From Methanomassiliicoccales archaeon LGM-DZ1 (lineage in GTDB: Archaea > Thermoplasmatota > Thermoplasmata > Methanomassiliicoccales > Methanomethylophilaceae): 64,000 nt of DNA. This document shows positions 18,423-27,222 of the stretch, one piece after another (within the stretch, counting starts at the first letter, position 1; each line of letters begins with the position of its first letter). The notes under the pieces were generated by a model. It did no database searches and was not told where the DNA came from. It saw only the letters and a list, made by a program, of their open reading frames with translations. The position numbers and the translations under genes are program-made. The DNA is taken from contig CP115556.1 in the NCBI GenBank assembly GCA_030168595.1, positions 62,001 to 126,000 of the forward strand, in the 5' to 3' direction.

Positions 18423-20372
18423 ATGGCCATGACTAAGCTCGGGAAGAACTGCCTCCGGTGGTGCCCCGCCTGCAATCTGCCGATCATGGATGTTAAGACC
18501 TGCCCCGTTTGCGGCGGAGCGACCCTCGAGACCGAGCTCACGCCCCCCGCCGACTCCCGGCCGGCCTTCGATTACGACATAGAGAAGACGCGCTCGATGT
18601 GCGATGCCTGCTTCGGAGAGGGCACCGGGAAACTGCTGCTCCCGGAAGGGCATCTGGCTATCATGAACAAGGCCCCGTCCATCGACAGGATGGAGGAGGT
18701 CTTCTCTGACGGGACCGTCGTCGCCACCCTCAGGTACGACCTCGGCCGGGGATGGAGGTTCATAGTCCGCATGCAGGGCGCCATGCGCATCGCGGCCGCC
18801 GCCACGAAAGGCTGGGTCATACTCAATCCGGACGCCGAGGAGTTCATCAGGCAGAACAGGAACCTGATGGTCCCCGGGGTGAAGGACGCCGATCAGGGCA
18901 TAAAGGAGGACGACGAGGTCCTCATGCTGTCCGAGGACCGCACAGTGGTGGGCACCGGGGTCGCCAAGATGTCCGGAGCGGACATGAGGTCGCAGGACCA
19001 TGGCATCGCCGTGAAGACGCGCTGGCACAAGGCGGAGGAGCTCATCTCGTCAGATAAAGCGCACACCTGGGACGATGCAGTGCAGGCGAACGCCGCTCCC
19101 ATGGGGAAGCGCGTCGATGAGGCTGTCGCCTTCATAAAGAAGACCGTCTCCGAGCACCAGGACCTGCCGGCGGCGGTGTCGTTCTCCGGAGGCAAGGACT
19201 CCCTGGCCTGCATGCTCCTGACCATGGACGCCGGCATCGATGCCGTGCCCATGTTCGTCAACACCGGCCTCGAGCTCGATGAGACCGTGGACTACGTCCG
19301 CGATTTCGCCGCCAGGCATAAACTGAAGATCATAGAGCAGAACCCTCCCGAGAACGCTTTCTTCGGGAACCTGGTCTACTTCGGCCCGCCTGCCAAGGAT
19401 TACCGCTGGTGCTGCAAGACCAACAAGCTCGGCCCCACCGTGGCCCTCATCTCCGAGCATTTCCCCAAAGGGGTGCTCTCGTTCATCGGCCAGCGCAGGT
19501 ACGAGTCGGAGGCCAGGAACTCCAAGCCGAGGGTGTGGCAGAACCCCTGGACCCCCGGGCAGATCGGGGCCTCGCCCATCCAGAATTGGATGGCGATGCA
19601 CGTCTGGCTCTATATCTTCTCGAAGAAGGAGCCATATAACTACTGGTACGCCCACGGGCTCGACCGCATCGGATGCTTCATGTGCCCCGCGTCGGACATG
19701 GCCGACCTGGACACCGTCTCCAAAGCGTCGAGGTACCCGCAGTGGAACGATTATCTCGAGAAGTACACCGCAGAGAACGGCCTCCCGAGGGAATACAAGG
19801 ACTACGGCCTCTGGAGGTGGAAGTCAGTCCCCCAGTCGGTGAAGGACGAGATCAAGAGGCTTACCGGGAAGGACCTCCCGCCGATGGCGAAGGCCGCGAA
19901 GAAGGAAGGCGCCGCGGACGGGCCGGTGGCCGTCAGGGTGCAGGACGGCTTCTCTCCGTGCACCATGGGCTACAGCATCGAGGCGGCGCTCTCCCGCCCG
20001 ATAGACCTGATGAAGCTCGAGCCCTTCACGCATTCGCTCGGCTGGGTCATCGAGGTGGACGAGGAGAACAACACCCTGCAGGCCAATTACGTCACCTTCT
20101 ACGGCGATGGGTCGATCGTCAGCAAGGCGTTCGTCAAGAACGATGCCCAGACCAACATGGACCGTGCCATCCAGCTGATCGCCCGCGCTTTCAACTGCGT
20201 CGGCTGCGGGCTGTGCGCGGCGAGGTGCGAGTCCAAGGCCCTGTACATGGAGAACGGAAAGGTCCGCATCCACGAGGACGACTGCATCTTCTGCTGCAAG
20301 TGCTACGGGCCCTGCCCCGCGGTCAACTTCGCCCCCGAGGGCGAGAAAGGGGACAAGGGGTTCGAGGACTGA
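18423..20372 (+). CDS. Zinc-ribbon / PUA / PAPS-reductase-like / ferredoxin fusion protein
   Basis: The 649-residue protein has an N-terminal zinc ribbon (CLRWCPACNLP, CPVCGG), a further Cys pair (CDACFGEG), a PUA-like domain around residues 135-200 (WVILNPDAEEFIRQ, DDEVLML), a PP-loop SFSGGKDSLA, CFMCPASD, and a C-terminal double [4Fe-4S] ferredoxin (CVGCGLCAARC and CIFCCKCYGPC). Homologs in methanogens are called PAPS reductase family proteins. The PUA domain suggests RNA contact, so a thiolation-type reaction is an alternative to sulfate assimilation. Start 18423 is about 27 nt after TTTATTTA; ATG 18429 is also possible. It heads the cysE-cysS cluster. Confidence 0.85.
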   Translation: MAMTKLGKNCLRWCPACNLPIMDVKTCPVCGGATLETELTPPADSRPAFDYDIEKTRSMCDACFGEGTGKLLLPEGHLAIMNKAPSIDRMEEVFSDGTVVATLRYDLGRGWRFIVRMQGAMRIAAAATKGWVILNPDAEEFIRQNRNLMVPGVKDADQGIKEDDEVLMLSEDRTVVGTGVAKMSGADMRSQDHGIAVKTRWHKAEELISSDKAHTWDDAVQANAAPMGKRVDEAVAFIKKTVSEHQDLPAAVSFSGGKDSLACMLLTMDAGIDAVPMFVNTGLELDETVDYVRDFAARHKLKIIEQNPPENAFFGNLVYFGPPAKDYRWCCKTNKLGPTVALISEHFPKGVLSFIGQRRYESEARNSKPRVWQNPWTPGQIGASPIQNWMAMHVWLYIFSKKEPYNYWYAHGLDRIGCFMCPASDMADLDTVSKASRYPQWNDYLEKYTAENGLPREYKDYGLWRWKSVPQSVKDEIKRLTGKDLPPMAKAAKKEGAADGPVAVRVQDGFSPCTMGYSIEAALSRPIDLMKLEPFTHSLGWVIEVDEENNTLQANYVTFYGDGSIVSKAFVKNDAQTNMDRAIQLIARAFNCVGCGLCAARCESKALYMENGKVRIHEDDCIFCCKCYGPCPAVNFAPEGEKGDKGFED

Positions 20373-20480
20373 TCAGCCCAGGAATATCTGGGACGGCGCC
20401 GGCAGGCCTGTCCCGCCGTCGCCGGGCGGCCCTCTATAGAAACAATAAATTAGCGCGCGCGGATTGGGTACCTGATTCAG

Positions 20481-21131
20481 ATGGACTACTATCCGGGAGA
20501 CCTCAAGGCGGTCATGGACCGCGACCCCGCCATCGTCGACGAGAACGATGCCAAGAAGTACCACACCGGCTTCCGCGCGGTCTGCATGTACCGCGAGAGC
20601 CACAAGCTCTGGCTCGAGGGAAAGAAAGAGGAAGCGAGGGCCATAAACTTCAGGGCCCACCAGGAGACCGGCTGTGACATCCATCCCGGTGCTACCATCG
20701 GGCAGAGGTTCTTCATCGACCATGCCACCGGCGTCGTCATCGGGGAGACCGCCGTCGTCGGGGACGACGTGTCCCTGTACCAGGGCGTCACCCTCGGCGG
20801 CGTCTCGTTCAAGAAGGGCAAGAGGCACCCTACCCTCGGCAGCAGGATAGTCGTCGGGGCAGGCGCCATCGTCCTGGGGAACATCACCATAGGGGACGAC
20901 GTCCGCATCGGCGCCGGTTCGGTGGTCGTCAAGGACGTCCCCCCGAACAGCACCGTCGTGGGGGTTCCGGGGCACGTCGTCAGGCACGACGGGGTCCGCG
21001 TCGACCTCGCTGACGCCCTCGACCACAACAAGATCCCCGATGTTATGGAGGACAGGATGGACCGCATGGAGGTCGAGATGGAGCAGCTGCGCTGCGAGCT
21101 CGAGGCATGCAGGAAGGAGGCATCGCAATGA
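20481..21131 (+). CDS. cysE: Serine O-acetyltransferase
   Basis: This 216-residue left-handed beta-helix acetyltransferase makes O-acetylserine, the cysteine precursor. The hexapeptide core shows HPGATIGQRFFIDHATGVVI with the catalytic His, then GVTLGGVSFKKGKRHPTLG and VGAGAIVLGNITIG. The short N-terminus and the final coiled tail (MDRMEVEMEQLRCELEACRK) fit the short SAT form. A TATA-like AATAAATTA lies about 30 nt upstream. Its stop overlaps the cysS start (ATGA), so acetylserine production and cysteinyl-tRNA formation are coupled. Confidence 0.95.
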   Translation: MDYYPGDLKAVMDRDPAIVDENDAKKYHTGFRAVCMYRESHKLWLEGKKEEARAINFRAHQETGCDIHPGATIGQRFFIDHATGVVIGETAVVGDDVSLYQGVTLGGVSFKKGKRHPTLGSRIVVGAGAIVLGNITIGDDVRIGAGSVVVKDVPPNSTVVGVPGHVVRHDGVRVDLADALDHNKIPDVMEDRMDRMEVEMEQLRCELEACRKEASQ

Positions 21132-22549
21132 CGCTAAGGATAATGAACACCCTGACCAACAGGAAGGAGGAGTTCGTCCCTCTGGAGCCCGGCAAAGTGA
21201 AGATGTACGTCTGCGGGGTCACCGTGTACGACGATATCCACATGGGCCATGCCCGCAGCATCATCGTGTTCGACACGGTGAACAGGTACCTGAGGTACCT
21301 GGGCTACGACGTCACCTACGTCACCAACTTCACCGATGTCGATGACAAGATCATCAACCGCGCCGCCGAGAGGGGCGTGAAGGCGCTGGACCTCAGCGCC
21401 GAGTACATCGCGAAGTATTTCCGCGACATCGCCTCGCTCGGGGTCAGGAAGGCGGACATCTACCCGAAGGCCTCCGAGTCCATGCCGTACATAATCGAGA
21501 TGGTGAAGGACATCGTCGATAAAGGCTACGGGTACCCGACCAAGGACGGCAGCGTCTACTTCAGGGTGAGGAAGGTCCCCGATTACGGGCTGCTGTCCAA
21601 CCGCACCATCGAGGAGATGCGCTCGTCCGGCAGGATCGACCCCAACGCGGACAAGGAGGACCCCCTTGATTTCGCAGTATGGAAAGGGGCCAAGCCCGGG
21701 GAGGTCTCCTGGGACTCCCCCTGGGGCAAGGGAAGGCCCGGCTGGCACATCGAGTGCTCGGCCATGATCCGCCACTATCTCGGCGACGAGATCGACATCC
21801 ACGGCGGAGGCAACGACCTCGTGTTCCCTCACCACGAGAACGAGATCCTGCAGACCGAGGCCTGCACCGGGACCCATCTCGCTCGCTATTGGATGCACAA
21901 CGGCATGCTGGAGACCAAAGGCGCCGACGGCCAGACGGTCAAGATGTCCAAGTCCCTGAAGAACTTCTTCAAGGTCGAGGACGTCGCCAAGAAGTTCGAT
22001 CCCCAGACCATCCGCTTCTACTATCTGAGCACGCATTACCGCAGCCCCCTCACCTACGGGGAGGAGAACATGGCCGAGGCCAAGGCCGCCCTGGGGAGGC
22101 TGTGGAACAACTACCGCGCCCTGCAGTCGGTATCGAAGGAAGGGCCCTCCGGGGACCTGGGAAGCGCCGGCAAGCTGGTCTCGGACGCCCGCGAGGCGTT
22201 CACCGCCGCCATGGACGACGATTTCAACACCCGCGCGGCCATCGAGGGGCTGTTCGACCTCGCCAAGAGCACCAACAGGATGATCGCCGACCGCACCCTC
22301 ACCAAAGAGGGAGCGGACCTCGTCCTCGGGCTGCTGTCGGAGATCGACGGCGTCCTGGGCATCTTCCCGTCCGCCGAGGCGTCGGCGGGAGGGGACTTCG
22401 ATGCCGTGATGCGCATCCTGGTCGACCTCAGGAAGGAGCTCAGGGCGAAGAAGCAGTACGACCTCGCCGACATGATCCGCGACCGCCTGAAGGATGCCGG
22501 GTACTCTCTCGAAGACTCTGCCGAAGGTGCGGTATGGAAGAAGATCTGA
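21128..22549 (+). CDS. cysS: Cysteinyl-tRNA synthetase
   Basis: The 473-residue class I synthetase charges tRNA-Cys. It shows the zinc ligand and N-terminal motif YVCGVTVYDD, HIGH as HMGHARS, the zinc-ligand region WHIECSAM and HHENEI, and KMSKS as VKMSKSLKNFF. The C-terminal DALR-type helical domain ends KKQYDLADMIRDRLKDAG. It overlaps cysE by 4 bp and the next radical SAM gene by 16 bp, so the three form one unit. Presence of CysS means this organism need not use only the SepRS/SepCysS route. Confidence 0.97.
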   Translation: MTLRIMNTLTNRKEEFVPLEPGKVKMYVCGVTVYDDIHMGHARSIIVFDTVNRYLRYLGYDVTYVTNFTDVDDKIINRAAERGVKALDLSAEYIAKYFRDIASLGVRKADIYPKASESMPYIIEMVKDIVDKGYGYPTKDGSVYFRVRKVPDYGLLSNRTIEEMRSSGRIDPNADKEDPLDFAVWKGAKPGEVSWDSPWGKGRPGWHIECSAMIRHYLGDEIDIHGGGNDLVFPHHENEILQTEACTGTHLARYWMHNGMLETKGADGQTVKMSKSLKNFFKVEDVAKKFDPQTIRFYYLSTHYRSPLTYGEENMAEAKAALGRLWNNYRALQSVSKEGPSGDLGSAGKLVSDAREAFTAAMDDDFNTRAAIEGLFDLAKSTNRMIADRTLTKEGADLVLGLLSEIDGVLGIFPSAEASAGGDFDAVMRILVDLRKELRAKKQYDLADMIRDRLKDAGYSLEDSAEGAVWKKI

Positions 22550-23568
22550 TCTTCAGGAAAGCGACGCTGGCACTCGGCGGGAAGGTCAGGCTCCCCGAGG
22601 GGTTCGAGGTCCCGGTCAGGGTGTCGCATTCCACTTCCGGCCCCGGCGCCGGCTCCGATTCGGTGGCGTTCCGCTTCGGGAACATGAGGGTGAAGAAGGC
22701 GATCTCCTACACCGAAGGGGAGTTTGAGCTCCATGCCCGGGAGGACGGGTCGCTTTACCTCACGCACCGCGGCGAGCCGTTCATAGATAATATCGAGTTC
22801 GACCCGGTGGCCTTCCATTGCCCAGGGCAGGCGTTCTTCACCCTGGACCCCAGGTGCTCGTACCGCTGCGCCTTCTGCGCCTCGCCCAGGCTGCCGGCCT
22901 CCGATAACAAGGGCCTCACCGATGAGGAGATCGCGGAGAAGGCCCTCGAAGCATACCGCGAGGGGCGCATCACCGCAGTCTCTCTCACAAGCGGCGTCAT
23001 CGGCGGGGATGTCGGCCTCACGGCAGACAGGTTCATCTCCTGCATCAGGGCCGTCAGGAAAGTGCTGCCGGACATGCCGATTGGCATCGAGCCCTACGCC
23101 GATTCCCAGGAGCAGGTCCGTGCCTTCAGGGAGGCAGGCGCCGACGAGATCAAGCTCAACATCCAGGCGGCCACGCCGGAGATCTTCGCCAGGGTCTGCC
23201 CGGACCTGGACCGCGAGACCATACTCAGATGCCTGAAGGAGGCGGCAGGGGTCTTCGGGAAGGGGAAGGTCTCGTCGAACATCATCATCGGCCTCGGGGA
23301 GACTCGGGAGGAGCTCGAGGAATGCATGTGCCAGCTGTGCGGAATGGGTGTCGTCCCCACGGTGCGCCCTCTTCTCAGGAACGCTTTCAATGCAGAATCG
23401 CTGAAAGCGGCCGGAGTCACCCAGCCGCTTCTTTCCCCTGAAGAGATGGTGTCCGCCGCGGAACTGCATAAGGATGTACTCCGGCGCTACGGGATGGATA
23501 CCCGCACCTTCAGGACCATGTGCCTCGAATGCACCTGCTGCGACCTGGTGCCTTTCAGGGACTTCTGA
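22534..23568 (+). CDS. Radical SAM protein, biotin-synthase-like
   Basis: The 344-residue protein has the radical SAM cluster motif CSYRCAFC (C-x3-C-x2-C) at about residue 106, then GGDVGL, EPYADSQEQV and NIIIGLGETREELEEC, the barrel pattern of BioB/HmdB-like enzymes. A C-terminal Cys cluster CLECTCCDL could hold an extra iron-sulfur cluster. It begins inside the end of cysS (ATG 22534), so it is translationally coupled to it. Substrate is unknown; methanogen cofactor or sulfur chemistry is possible. A terminator follows. Confidence 0.8.
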   Translation: MEEDLIFRKATLALGGKVRLPEGFEVPVRVSHSTSGPGAGSDSVAFRFGNMRVKKAISYTEGEFELHAREDGSLYLTHRGEPFIDNIEFDPVAFHCPGQAFFTLDPRCSYRCAFCASPRLPASDNKGLTDEEIAEKALEAYREGRITAVSLTSGVIGGDVGLTADRFISCIRAVRKVLPDMPIGIEPYADSQEQVRAFREAGADEIKLNIQAATPEIFARVCPDLDRETILRCLKEAAGVFGKGKVSSNIIIGLGETREELEECMCQLCGMGVVPTVRPLLRNAFNAESLKAAGVTQPLLSPEEMVSAAELHKDVLRRYGMDTRTFRTMCLECTCCDLVPFRDF

Positions 23569-23585
23569 GGACGGCTCAGGATAAT

Positions 23586-23648
23586 AAGGCCGAGTCGTGG
23601 AGGGATCCCGATCGAGGGTGTTGCCTGCCGCCTCGGCCTTTCTTTTAC
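23586..23648 (+). terminator. Inverted repeat and T-rich tract ending the cysteine cluster
   Basis: AAGGCCGAG (23586-23594) pairs with CTCGGCCTT (23632-23640), followed by TCTTTTACC. The loop is long (37 nt). Confidence 0.5.
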
Positions 23649-23815
23649 CTTATCGTACGCCGACCTTCGATCGTTGCAGACTTATTGCTTTCATCTATGC
23701 AGCGAAATACGACAGGAATACGGCATAATGCGCTGGAAATAAATTGCTGAGGTTCCGTCCCGTCCGGTGCTCTCTGATTTTCCTGCTGGGCCATCATTAT
23801 TTTCGGTTTATGTAA

Positions 23816-23841
23816 AAAAATATGTTGCAACAAATATTTTT
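23816..23841. promoter_or_regulatory. AT-rich inverted repeat upstream of the second DUF4143 ATPase
   Basis: AAAAATAT-GTTG pairs with CAAC-(AA)-ATATTTTT around a palindromic GTTGCAAC. Further AT palindromes (TTTATAAATTTATAAA) lie between it and ATG 23902. The stretch 23649-23815 shows no gene. Confidence 0.45.
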
Positions 23842-23901
23842 ATAAATTTATAAAAAAAATCTGTCGCAGTAGATTTATAATCAAAATCTATCTGCATTTT
23901 C

Positions 23902-25260
23902 ATGGAAAAAACAGTGAGAAGAGCAGGCTATCTGGAAAGGCTGCATGAATCCCAAGGGGCCACAGGGGTGGTTAAAGTCATCACAGGGATGCGCAGGTGC
24001 GGGAAATCTACCCTTATGGAGCAGTTCATCGAGGACCTGAGATCGGAAGGGGTGGATGACAGCCACATATTCCATGTGAACTTCGAGACGTTTGAAGGTT
24101 ATGACCTCATATCATCCGATGTATTGCGCAGAAAACTGAGGGAACTGCCTAAGGACGGCATCGTCTACATCTTATTGGATGAGATTCAGGATGTGAAAGG
24201 CTGGGAGCTGATAGTATCATCGCTGGAAGAAGTGAAGAACTACGACGTGTACATAACCGGCTCGAATTCCGATATGCTTTCGACCGATCTCTCCACGCAC
24301 CTGTCGGGGAGGTACCTGGAGATCGGGATGCTGCCCCTTTCCTTCAAAGAGTATCTGGAACTTCATCCCGGGAACATCGAGGAGAGATTCGGCCAGTACC
24401 TCAGATACGGCGGTCTTCCCGATGCCGATCCGGATAGGGGCGAGAGGCATTGCATGGGGTACCTGGAAGGCGTGTTCAGCACCGTTCTGATCAAGGATGT
24501 TCTTTCCAGGCTCAAAACCGATGATGTGAACAAGATAAGGTCGATAGCGAGATTCCTGTACTCCAACATCGGGAACATCACTAATATCGCCGGCATAGCC
24601 AAGGGAACGGGGCTGAACGCCGCGACAGTGAGCAGATACATTGCCGGAATGGAATCCGCAATGCTGTTCTATCACGCGGAGAAGTACGACATCGCCGGGA
24701 AGAAACTGCTGTCGACCAACGGCAAGTTCTACGCTTCAGACCTAGGCATGAGATACATGGCCCTGAAAGGTTCCGGTACCGATGATATGAGCAGAGCGCT
24801 GGAGAATGCCGTGTTTCTGGAACTGTTACGCAGAGACTATACTGTCAGGGTCGGTTCTTATCGCGACAGGGAGATAGATTTCACTGCGATCAAAGGCAGC
24901 GAGGTGGAATATTATCAGGTGGCATTGACTATGCTGTCCGACGGTACAAGGGAAAGGGAGTTCCGTTCGCTGGAATCAGTAAGGGACAACTTCCCCAAGA
25001 CGGTCCTGACAGCGGATAGATTCAACCTCGGAACATACAACGGGATAAAGGTCGTGAACGTCACAGACTGGATGCTGGAAGAGTCCAAGCGAAGGAGTCG
25101 GAGCAGAGGACCGTCGGTTCTTCCCGAGCCTTTTCCTCAGCAGCTCCTCGAACTCGCATGCTTTGCAGCGGGATCCGTTGCAGGGTTCCCCGCAGGCGCA
25201 GGTCCCCATCCCGGAACGGGGGTACTTCTCCGTGAGCATCGGGCGCAGCTTGTCATATGA
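23902..25260 (+). CDS. AAA-family ATPase with DUF4143 domain, run-on C-terminus
   Basis: A paralogue of the 13061-14245 protein: Walker A GMRRCGKSTLM (about residue 32), Walker B YILLDEIQDVKGW, sensor TGSNSDML, and the nuclease-like SYRDREIDF with VEYYQVAL. Family-like sequence ends at VTDWMLEE (nt about 25083); the remaining 59 codons, rich in Arg, Pro and Ala, read through antisense of the neighbouring thiolation gene and are probably not native. The gene is AT-richer than its surroundings. Both facts suggest insertion of a transferred gene that lost its own stop codon. Confidence 0.85.
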   Translation: MEKTVRRAGYLERLHESQGATGVVKVITGMRRCGKSTLMEQFIEDLRSEGVDDSHIFHVNFETFEGYDLISSDVLRRKLRELPKDGIVYILLDEIQDVKGWELIVSSLEEVKNYDVYITGSNSDMLSTDLSTHLSGRYLEIGMLPLSFKEYLELHPGNIEERFGQYLRYGGLPDADPDRGERHCMGYLEGVFSTVLIKDVLSRLKTDDVNKIRSIARFLYSNIGNITNIAGIAKGTGLNAATVSRYIAGMESAMLFYHAEKYDIAGKKLLSTNGKFYASDLGMRYMALKGSGTDDMSRALENAVFLELLRRDYTVRVGSYRDREIDFTAIKGSEVEYYQVALTMLSDGTREREFRSLESVRDNFPKTVLTADRFNLGTYNGIKVVNVTDWMLEESKRRSRSRGPSVLPEPFPQQLLELACFAAGSVAGFPAGAGPHPGTGVLLREHRAQLVI

Positions 25261-26034
25261 CGAGAGGATGCTGAACTTCGCCCCCGGAGTGCGGTCTTCG
25301 AGGCCGTCGACGATGTCCCGGTACTCGTTCCGGAGCGCCGCCTGCCAATAGGGGCATTCGCCGTCCCAGTGCGGGACCCCCTTCACTACCGAGTATAGCA
25401 ATGATTCTTTCTCGGTGACCATCCTGAGAGGATATATGCGCGGGACCATGCCCTCCGGCGGGTCCTTATGCGGCCCCAGGCGCGCCAGGCGTTCGATGTC
25501 CCCGCGGGCGAAGTTCATCATGATCGACTGCGCCATGTCATCTAGGTTGTGGCCGGTGGCCAGGCAGGTGCATCCGCATTTCCGCGCCTCGTCGTTCATG
25601 AGCTTCCTCCTGAACACCCCGCAGTAGGTGCAGGGGCTGGCGTTCTCCGAGATCGGGGCCACCTCGTCCATGCTCAGGCCCATCTCGGAGAAGGACCTCT
25701 GACGGTATTCTATGCCTTTCTGCGCGCAGAAGTCCTTCACGATCCCCAGGCTGGGCGGGCGGTATCCCTCGATGCCCTCGTCCAGGGAGATGCACACGAG
25801 GCGGATCCCGTTCCTCTCTCCGAACAGCTCCGAGAGGATGCTGAGCGTGACCATGCTGTCCTTCCCGCCGGACACGGCGACGCCCACGGTGTCCCCGCGC
25901 TCCAGCGAGGCCTCCCGGCGCACTTCCCGCCGGACCCTCCGCTCCACGTACGTGCAGAAATGCTCGGCGCACAGATGGGCGCCGTTGTAGCGCACGAACG
26001 TGACCGCCGGCTTCCCGCAGAGGTCGCATCTCAT
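24976..26034 (-). CDS. Ncs6/TtuA-type tRNA 2-thiolation protein, altered C-terminus
   Basis: This PP-loop ATPase adenylates a tRNA pyrimidine for replacement of oxygen by sulfur. An N-terminal zinc site (CDLCGKPA with CAEHF) precedes AVSGGKDSMV, the catalytic CxxC in SPCTYCGVFRRK, ATGHNLDDMAQS, and a C-terminal zinc site (CACGEPCNGSRCKAC). Native sequence should end just after the second zinc site (nt about 25117); the last 45 or so residues are antisense of the DUF4143 gene. It overlaps the cdc6 stop by 4 bp (ATGA) and belongs to the nif3-cdc6 operon. Confidence 0.85.
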   Translation of the reverse strand: MRCDLCGKPAVTFVRYNGAHLCAEHFCTYVERRVRREVRREASLERGDTVGVAVSGGKDSMVTLSILSELFGERNGIRLVCISLDEGIEGYRPPSLGIVKDFCAQKGIEYRQRSFSEMGLSMDEVAPISENASPCTYCGVFRRKLMNDEARKCGCTCLATGHNLDDMAQSIMMNFARGDIERLARLGPHKDPPEGMVPRIYPLRMVTEKESLLYSVVKGVPHWDGECPYWQAALRNEYRDIVDGLEDRTPGAKFSILSSYDKLRPMLTEKYPRSGMGTCACGEPCNGSRCKACEFEELLRKRLGKNRRSSAPTPSLGLFQHPVCDVHDLYPVVCSEVESIRCQDRLGEVVPY

Positions 26035-27221
26035 TCGGAGCGGCCCCTCTCATCGTTCAGCTGGTCGGTCTCGATGAGGTACTCTATCTTCTTGGCGAGC
26101 TCCTTCGGGGGGATGCTGTCGATCGAGATGTACATCGCGCGGCCTCCCTCCTCCTCGCGCCTGATCTCGGTGCGGACGAGCCCTTCCTTGGCCAGGTCGG
26201 AGATGTAGGATGCGAACTGGGTATGTTTGCGGGCCGGCACCTCGTACTCCTCGCAGACGATTTTGTATGTCTTCTCGGCGGCCGTGGCGCTGACGCTCGG
26301 CAGGCCCTTCATGCACCGCGATATGGCCAGCAGGGTGATCTTATGATTCATGTCGAGGGTCTCGAGCTTGTTCTCGGAGACCTCGCTGTGCACGCCCGCT
26401 CCCGCCGTCCTCACGCAGTCCGGGGTGACCGTGCCCTCCCCTTCCTCCTCGGCGATCACCGAGGACCTCTCGAGCAGCTCTATCGCGAACCTGGCATCCC
26501 CATACTCGGACGCCAGCGAGGCTATCATCGCGGCGCACTCGTCCGGCAGCGCCCCCGGCACGAGGGCCTCCTCCGCCCTCGCGCGGACGATCTCCAGCAG
26601 CTCGTCCTCCGAGTAGCGGTTGAAGGAGATCACGTTGGCCCTGCCGAACGCGGACATGGTGGCCCTGTCCAGGCTCTCGGAAATCGACGACTGGGATATC
26701 AGCATGAGAGAGATCGGGACGCGCCCGCGCATCTCCTCGGAGTACCGGGAGAGCTGGTAGATCAGGTTCGACCCGCCGTTCTTCAGCAGGACGTCCGCCT
26801 CGTCCAGGACGAAGAGGGTGGGGCAGCCGTCCTTCTCGATGTGCTTCCTCACCGAGGTGAGCATCTGGTCGACCGAGAACCCCCTGTCCGGGAAGTTGCG
26901 GTCGTATGATTTCACGATCTCCAGCACCGCCGAGTACTCGCTGTTCCTGATCCGGCAGTTCACATAGACCCAGTTCAGCCTGCCGCCCTTGGACGCCATG
27001 TAGGCGGCCGTGTCCATGCAGAACCTCTTCGCGGTCGCCGTCTTGCCGGCGCCGACCGCCCCGTGCAGGAAGGCCGTCGCCGGGATGCGGCTGTTGACCA
27101 TCTTGGCGAAGCAGGTTTCGAGGCCCTTCATCTGGGCCTCCCTGCGGACCAATGCCCCGGGGACGTAGTCGAAAGCGAGTTTCGACCCGTCCTTTATGAC
27201 GGACGAGCGGCGCTCGAACAT
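26031..27221 (-). CDS. cdc6: Orc1/Cdc6 replication initiator
   Basis: The 396-residue AAA+ protein has Walker A HGAVGAGKTATAKRF (about residues 53-67), Walker B TLFVLDEADVLL, a sensor region SLMLISQSS, and a C-terminal winged helix (ITLLAISRCMKGLPSVSATA to FASYISDLAKEGLVRT). It should bind origin DNA and load MCM. It lies within an operon between nif3 and the thiolation gene, with 1- and 4-bp junctions. No origin-recognition repeats are visible nearby, so the window does not show the origin itself. Confidence 0.93.
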   Translation of the reverse strand: MFERRSSVIKDGSKLAFDYVPGALVRREAQMKGLETCFAKMVNSRIPATAFLHGAVGAGKTATAKRFCMDTAAYMASKGGRLNWVYVNCRIRNSEYSAVLEIVKSYDRNFPDRGFSVDQMLTSVRKHIEKDGCPTLFVLDEADVLLKNGGSNLIYQLSRYSEEMRGRVPISLMLISQSSISESLDRATMSAFGRANVISFNRYSEDELLEIVRARAEEALVPGALPDECAAMIASLASEYGDARFAIELLERSSVIAEEEGEGTVTPDCVRTAGAGVHSEVSENKLETLDMNHKITLLAISRCMKGLPSVSATAAEKTYKIVCEEYEVPARKHTQFASYISDLAKEGLVRTEIRREEEGGRAMYISIDSIPPKELAKKIEYLIETDQLNDERGRSE

Positions 27222-27222
27222 C

